Below, piece by piece: positions 60,884 to 64,000 of a stretch of 64,000 nt of DNA (positions within the stretch are counted from its first letter, which is position 1; every line of letters starts with the position of its first letter). The notes beneath the pieces were generated by a model, which made no database searches, was not told where the DNA came from, and saw only the letters and a list, made by a program, of their open reading frames with translations. Position numbers and translations under genes: made by a program. Source of the stretch: a virus. The stretch is from positions 17,510 to 81,509 of the IMG/VR virus record IMGVR_UViG_3300031885_000004. One strand, given 5' to 3'.

Positions 60884-61273
60884 ATGTTCACCATTCCCGA
60901 CGTCCGTCCCGACAGCGCTCAGGTTCAGCACCCGGCGGTCTCGGAGTACACCCTGAAGGTGTACGCCGCCCGCTACCCGGCGATCAAGTTCGTCGGAACC
61001 GACACGTGGACGCTCCCCGAAGAGCACGGGAAGAAGGGAGTCCTCGTCCAGTGCCAGTGCGGGAAGGTGGTCTTCCGCAGGACCTCGGACCTGCACACCT
61101 TCGTCGGGTGCCTGATCTGCAAGCCTGCGATCCGCGCCACCTCCGGTGCGGAGCGCAAGCTCGAGCGGACCCTGGGCATGCTGAAGGCCCTCGAGGAGGC
61201 CAAGGCCATCGAGGCGGCGCGGATCGCCGCCGCCAAGGCCCTCGTCGAGGGGGGCGGCACGACCGCCACCTAG
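60884..61273 (+). CDS. GC-rich small zinc protein, 129 aa
   Basis: ATG 60884 with GGTGGAGC upstream. CQCGK...CLIC supplies four cysteines near residues 58-85; the C-terminus is a long Ala/Glu/Lys helix (residues 92-125). Codon use strongly GC-biased. Followed by an 11-bp terminator, so a self-contained unit. Function unknown; probably highly expressed. Confidence 0.75.
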   Translation: MFTIPDVRPDSAQVQHPAVSEYTLKVYAARYPAIKFVGTDTWTLPEEHGKKGVLVQCQCGKVVFRRTSDLHTFVGCLICKPAIRATSGAERKLERTLGMLKALEEAKAIEAARIAAAKALVEGGGTTAT

Positions 61274-61296
61274 GGACGGACTCCACCCTGCGGACT

Positions 61297-61327
61297 GGGC
61301 CGGGGGACCTCTCCCCCGGCCCTTTCT
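61297..61327 (+). terminator. Rho-independent terminator
   Basis: GGGCCGGGGGA / TCCCCCGGCCC, 11-bp perfect stem with CCTC loop, followed by TTTCT. Ends the gene at 60884-61273. Confidence 0.8.
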
Positions 61328-61666
61328 GCATGGGCGGCGGACATGTGGGGACACCCTATATAGGGTACCACACACGTCCGCGAGGACAGGCCGACGTGTT
61401 AACTCACAAACATTATATTGGTTAACACACGTCTTGCCCGGCCCGGCCACGGGATTTTTATTGTTAAATTAACACACAAATAATATATTGTTAACACACG
61501 TTATATCCTCTTTGCTTTCACTGCTGACGACCATCTTGAATTGGTTGTGGGACCGCGATGAAAGACCCCTTCTCGGGGGGCGGCGGGGCCGGTGGTCCGG
61601 GGGCGGCGCGGCGGCCCCCGAGAAGGGGCCGCCTGGTGATTTGGGTGAGGCTTCAGAGGGTTCTGC
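61328..61666. promoter_or_regulatory. Intergenic region with GTTAACACACGT repeats and a 14-bp inverted repeat
   Basis: No gene. It holds a CCCTATATAGGG palindrome near 61354. Two direct repeats of the form (T/A)ATATTG(G)TTAACACACGT lie at about 61412-61431 and 61482-61502, the first paired with an inverted ACGTGTTAAC. A perfect 14-bp inverted repeat CCCCTTCTCGGGGG (61566-61579) / CCCCCGAGAAGGGG (61615-61628) encloses a GC tract. The AT-rich TTAAC repeats look like promoter or operator sites for the next gene. Confidence 0.5.
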
Positions 61667-61849
61667 ATGATTCTCGTGACCGTGCGTGGCCGAGCGAGTG
61701 CCAAAGTGGTGCCGAGATCCGGCTCTCTGAAGGTCTCCCTACTTTTTGAGGCAAGTGCCGAGGAGGGATTATGCGTTAATCATTTCAAAGGGCTCCAAAT
61801 CAGAAGTGCAGCGTCTACGACGATCGATCTATTCATCAGCAGCGGGTAG
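61667..61849 (+). CDS. Small GC-rich protein, 60 aa
   Basis: ATG 61667 after AGAGGG. 60 residues: beta-rich start MILVTVRGRASAKVV, hydrophobic end. A terminator starts at its stop codon, which supports it as a real gene. No family recognised. Confidence 0.55.
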   Translation: MILVTVRGRASAKVVPRSGSLKVSLLFEASAEEGLCVNHFKGLQIRSAASTTIDLFISSG

Positions 61850-61873
61850 GGCCTAACGGACCTGCCCGCTTTT
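61842..61873 (+). terminator. Rho-independent terminator
   Basis: GCGGGTAGGGCC / GGACCTGCCCGC stem (12 bp with two G-U pairs), loop TAAC, then TTTT. Overlaps the stop of the 60-aa gene. Confidence 0.75.
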
Positions 61874-62196
61874 AGACCCTCCACTCTATCGAAGCATTCG
61901 AGGCGGGGCTCGGCGCTCCGCCCGAATGCGTAGACTGGCTGCTCTTGGGTAGCCGGTCTACGCATTCGTATTCGTACATCACAGGGCTGATAACATACCA
62001 CGTGGCGGCGCAGGCCGCTCAGTACATCACACCCTCGGTGGGCGGAATCGGCGATCCGCGTTTTAATGACTGCAATTCTTCCCCCTACTTGTATGTGGGG
62101 GAAGCGCGGTCCGACGTTGCGCTCACCTATTTTGTACACCACACCGGTTCCACGTGGAACGCGGTGTTAGGAAGGTTTGTTTGTGGAGGGGTCAAC
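61874..62196. promoter_or_regulatory. Structured leader with two mutually exclusive hairpins
   Basis: No gene. Hairpin 1 pairs GCATTCGAGGCGG (61894-61906) with CCGCCCGAATGC (61918-61929). Hairpin 2 pairs CGAATGCGTAGACTGGCT (61923-61940) with AGCCGGTCTACGCATTCG (61951-61968), 18 bp with one G-U pair. They share CGAATGC (61923-61929), so only one can form. A further TTCCCCC/GGGGGAA hairpin is near 62078-62105. Layout fits an attenuator or riboswitch-like leader for the gene at 62197. Confidence 0.45.
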
Positions 62197-62400
62197 ATGA
62201 AGAGCGACTGGATCTGCGACTGCGGGCGGCGGAAGAAGGCCGGGACGGCGGTGTGCTCGGGGTGCAAGAGCGAGTCGAAGGCCCTCGAGAAGGGCAAGAT
62301 GGATCGCGTTCTCAAGTTCGCGGCGGGCCGCTTCTTCTACGAGTTCAGCGACCCGGCGAACATCCAGACCGGCCTGGTGGTCGCGTACAAGGCCAAGTAA
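62197..62400 (+). CDS. Small GC-rich zinc-ribbon protein, 67 aa
   Basis: ATG 62197 follows GGAGGGG. CDCGRRKKAGTAVCSGC gives a compact zinc ribbon; basic helix after it. Own leader (with alternative hairpins) and own terminator. Likely nucleic-acid binding; unknown. Confidence 0.75.
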   Translation: MKSDWICDCGRRKKAGTAVCSGCKSESKALEKGKMDRVLKFAAGRFFYEFSDPANIQTGLVVAYKAK

Positions 62401-62421
62401 CATCACACGGGGCGTTCGATT

Positions 62422-62448
62422 GGGGCGGCCATTGGCCGCCCCTTTTTT
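62422..62448 (+). terminator. Rho-independent terminator
   Basis: Perfect GGGGCGGCC / GGCCGCCCC stem with ATT loop and TTTTTT. Textbook terminator. Confidence 0.92.
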
Positions 62449-62498
62449 GTGTATAAGAATCAACGCCCACGAAGAGCCCCTCCTCGCGGCGCGGCGGG
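62443..62498 (+). repeat. 56-bp direct repeat with TATAAGAAT, copy 1
   Basis: Starts with the terminator T-run and continues through (G/T)TATAAGAATCAACGCCC into GC-rich sequence. It is repeated with one mismatch at 63147-63202. Both copies follow a terminator and precede a GC-rich gene. TATAAGAA resembles the T4-type late promoter TATAAATA, so this could be a late promoter plus shared 5' leader. Confidence 0.6.
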
Positions 62499-62596
62499 CG
62501 CGGCGGCGGGGGGGCGGCGGGCCGAGCCGCCCGGCGCGGGGGCGCGGGGCGGGGGTTGCCCTTTGTGTTCGGTGTCGATTTTGCGGAGGGTTACAC

Positions 62597-62971
62597 ATGG
62601 TCAAGTTCAAGTCGGGAATGCAGGCCAAGATCGTCGGGAACAGCGGCAACCATTCGCTCCCTGACGGTGAGATCGTCACGCTCACCCAGCGCATGGCGAA
62701 CGGAATGTGGATGACCGACCGGGGGGTCTACGTCAACCTCCGGGACATCAAGGCCATCGAGCTCACGGAGAGGGAAATCCAGGAGGAGATCGCGAAGCTC
62801 AAGGCCGAGGTCGACGTCCTCGAGGCTCGCGTCCGGTGGATGAAGGAGACGAACACGGCGCAATACGACGAGACGGAGTTCAAGGTCTGGATGACCTTGA
62901 AGGCGATGGACAAGAAGATGAGCCCGATCGAGCGCGCCCGCATGATCGCCCGCATCATCAAGGGCGAGTAA
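62597..62971 (+). CDS. GC-rich protein, 124 aa
   Basis: ATG 62597 with GGAGGG nine bases upstream. First 50 residues beta-rich (KIVGNSGNHSLPDGEIVTLTQR), SH3-like, then a long charged coiled helix (TEREIQEEIAKLKAEVDVLEA). No family recognised. Between repeat copies and with its own terminator. Confidence 0.75.
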   Translation: MVKFKSGMQAKIVGNSGNHSLPDGEIVTLTQRMANGMWMTDRGVYVNLRDIKAIELTEREIQEEIAKLKAEVDVLEARVRWMKETNTAQYDETEFKVWMTLKAMDKKMSPIERARMIARIIKGE

Positions 62972-62990
62972 GCCCAGCGGGCACCACACG

Positions 62991-63019
62991 CCGGGGCGGG
63001 GGCAACCCCGCCCCGGTTT
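62991..63019 (+). terminator. Terminator with GCAA tetraloop
   Basis: CCGGGGCGGGG / CCCCGCCCCGG, 11-bp perfect stem with GCAA (GNRA) loop, then TTTC. Ends the 124-aa gene. Confidence 0.8.
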
Positions 63020-63023
63020 CGTC

Positions 63024-63095
63024 GGCCTTGCCCCACCGGATAATAGCCCGGTTGAGGGAAGGTGAAAGGGGGTTCGATTCCCCTCAAGGCCGCCA
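63024..63095 (+). tRNA. tRNA-like element with intact acceptor and T arm, abnormal middle
   Basis: GGCCTTG (63024-63030) pairs perfectly with CAAGGCC (63085-63091). The T arm GGGGG-TTCGATT-CCCCT is intact, discriminator G and encoded CCA follow. The 37 bases between are too few and do not fold into normal D and anticodon arms by eye. So it is a decayed tRNA or a tRNA-like minihelix. It lies between two terminators. Confidence 0.45.
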
Positions 63096-63110
63096 GACCC
63101 ACCTTCGCTA

Positions 63111-63152
63111 GGCGGAGGCAAGGATTTTGATCGCCTTGCCTCCGCCTTTTTT
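63111..63152 (+). terminator. Rho-independent terminator
   Basis: GGCGGAGGCAAGG / CCTTGCCTCCGCC, 13-bp perfect stem with a 10-base loop, then TTTTTT. Ends the tRNA-like transcript. Confidence 0.92.
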
Positions 63153-63202
63153 GTTTATAAGAATCAACGCCCACGAAGAGCCCCTCCTCGCGGCGCGGCG
63201 GG
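63147..63202 (+). repeat. 56-bp direct repeat with TATAAGAAT, copy 2
   Basis: Same as 62443-62498 except one base. Followed by a GC tract and the gene at 63272. Confidence 0.6.
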
Positions 63203-63271
63203 GGCGGCGGCGCGGCGGCGGGCGGGGCGCTGTTGCCCGCGCCGGGGGCCAACAGTTTTGCGGAGGGTCAC

Positions 63272-63538
63272 ATGACTAAGACCAAGAAATGCGGAAAATG
63301 CAAGTTCATCAACAAGGAAACCCACAAGAAATGCAAGAAGAGCGCGTCGTCGCCCACGTCGAGGTTCTGCACGGCTCATCGGGGTGTCATCCTTCGGGAC
63401 ATGCGTGAGTCAGGTTACCTTGACGGATGGGATCCGAAGTTGGCGCACACGAACAGCAAGGTGAACGTGATCGACGACAAGATCCGCGAGGCGTTCACCA
63501 CCAAGGTGAAGCTTGAGGAGGTGGGCCTGGTCGACTAA
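63272..63538 (+). CDS. GC-rich small Cys/Lys protein, 88 aa
   Basis: ATG 63272 after CGGAGGG. N-terminus KKCGKCKFINKETHKKCKK, then CTAH, a possible zinc cluster, with a charged remainder. Unknown. Confidence 0.7.
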   Translation: MTKTKKCGKCKFINKETHKKCKKSASSPTSRFCTAHRGVILRDMRESGYLDGWDPKLAHTNSKVNVIDDKIREAFTTKVKLEEVGLVD

Positions 63539-63567
63539 CCCAGCCCGGCCTGACTTCGTCCTCGGTT

Positions 63568-63639
63568 TCGGGGGTCGTCCAACCGGCAGGACATGGGACT
63601 TTGGATCCCAGAATTGAGGTTCGATTCCTCACCCCCGAG
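63568..63639 (+). tRNA. tRNA-Gln (anticodon TTG)
   Basis: Complete cloverleaf: acceptor TCGGGGG/CCCCCGA, D stem GTCC/GGAC, anticodon stem TGGGA/TCCCA with loop CTTTGGA (anticodon TTG), variable GAAT, T stem TGAGG/CCTCA with loop TTCGATT, discriminator G. CCA is not encoded. It reads CAA, a codon that the AT-rich phage genes favour. Confidence 0.95.
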
Positions 63640-63664
63640 TTAGGTCCAATTGGAGGGAATACAC

Positions 63665-63946
63665 ATGAGTCTGAAATTCTCCAAGCTGATCCAGGAAGCT
63701 CTTGCGGAACTGGAAGAAGCGGGCGGAGACCCATCAGAGCTGTCGGCCAGTTCCTGCACGTCTGGGTACAACAACGACGGATCGACGGGGTTCGACATCT
63801 TCGAGAACGGATATCAGCTCGGCCAGGAAGCCGGTGACCAGTCGGTTTGGCACGCCGACAGCAATGACGGGGAGGTCGTTTACTTCTTCATCGGTGACGA
63901 AAAGGACATCGTCGTCAAGATCAAGGCCGCGCACACGGGTGTGTAA
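63665..63946 (+). CDS. GC-rich protein, 93 aa, with possible tag
   Basis: ATG 63665 with GGAGGG upstream. Starts MSLKFSKLIQEALAELEE, which contains L-I-Q-E and looks like a longer tag B. Acidic overall, beta-rich end (GEVVYFFIGDEKDIVVKI). Directly downstream of tRNA-Gln. Unknown. Confidence 0.7.
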   Translation: MSLKFSKLIQEALAELEEAGGDPSELSASSCTSGYNNDGSTGFDIFENGYQLGQEAGDQSVWHADSNDGEVVYFFIGDEKDIVVKIKAAHTGV

Positions 63947-63962
63947 AGGACTGGAGGATCAC

Positions 63963-64000
63963 ATGAAAACGCCACCAGGCGTCACGGTCGATGACAGGGG
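63963..64000 (+). CDS. Start of a GC-rich gene cut by the window edge
   Basis: ATG 63963 after GGAGGATCAC. Only 12 residues are visible (MKTPPGVTVDDR). Same leader style as its neighbours. Confidence 0.6.
   Translation, partial: MKTPPGVTVDDR

Noticed and set aside
60557-61450. Several long open frames on both strands in the GC-rich tract
   Set aside because: They are Gly/Ala/Arg/Pro translations of a G+C microsatellite, open in many frames at once, with no Shine-Dalgarno at sensible positions.

Overview
This window looks like part of a large, T4-like in logic but strongly diverged tailed-phage genome. The evidence is dense overlapping phage operons on both strands, no host housekeeping genes, and a complete phage replication/recombination set. 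That set comprises a family C DNA polymerase in two genes, a short family A polymerase-like protein, RecA, a DnaB-like helicase, a gp32-like single-strand binding protein, a FEN-type 5' nuclease, SbcC/SbcD (T4 gp46/gp47 type), a family 4 uracil-DNA glycosylase and a gp55-like sigma factor. The host cannot be named. Most of the window is AT-rich. Three patches (about 1.88-2.28 kb, 57.8-58.1 kb and 60.9-64.0 kb) are strikingly GC-rich in codon use, which would fit highly expressed genes adapted to a GC-rich host or a different origin.

Layout. 1-2.3 kb: tagged proteins and a GC-rich gene (minus). 2.3-6.4 kb: HNH-like gene, then a minus-strand nucleotide/sugar cluster (epimerase, PurA/PurZ-like enzyme with the catalytic Asp replaced by Ser, DeoC-like aldolase, nucleoside deoxyribosyltransferase-like protein). 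6.4-8.4 kb: basic protein, Rossmann transferase, sigma factor. 8.5-10.5 kb: plus-strand unknowns. 10.5-17.4 kb: SbcC/SbcD, collagen-like fibre protein, P-loop kinase. 17.4-23.6 kb: a cluster of proteins sharing short N-terminal tags. 23.6-24.8 kb: structured GC-rich region and a lipoprotein. 25.2-43.5 kb: plus-strand replication and repair block with an intein. 43.5-54.6 kb: HNH, zinc proteins, glycosyltransferases, many small unknowns. 54.6-60.3 kb: second tagged cluster with ADP-ribosyltransferase-like and NADAR proteins. 60.3-64.0 kb: repeat array, GC-only tracts, small GC-rich genes separated by strong terminators, a tRNA-Gln and a tRNA-like element.

Main discovery candidate. About eighteen otherwise unrelated proteins carry one of two N-terminal tags. 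Tag A is of the type D-P-K-D-I-A-K-L-I-T-E-D-P-D-V. Tag B is of the type M-K-L-x-x-L-x-E. Both end in (I/L)-x-E, the cleavage signature of the T4 prohead protease gp21, and they closely resemble T4 capsid-targeting propeptides. I infer that these are virion-packaged, protease-matured and injected effectors. They include ADP-ribosyltransferase-like folds, a polynucleotide kinase-like enzyme, ParB-like proteins, an HExxH metalloprotease and zinc-ribbon proteins. This is an inference from sequence, not shown experimentally.

Second discovery candidate. The family C polymerase carries an intein in which a complete LAGLIDADG endonuclease is encoded in a different reading frame, with its own strong Shine-Dalgarno, while the intein frame itself stays open for the full 825 bases. 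A third is the PurZ-like/DeoC-like/deoxyribosyltransferase cluster, which suggests nucleobase replacement or modification. A fourth is a translationally coupled ADP-ribosyltransferase-like/NADAR gene pair.
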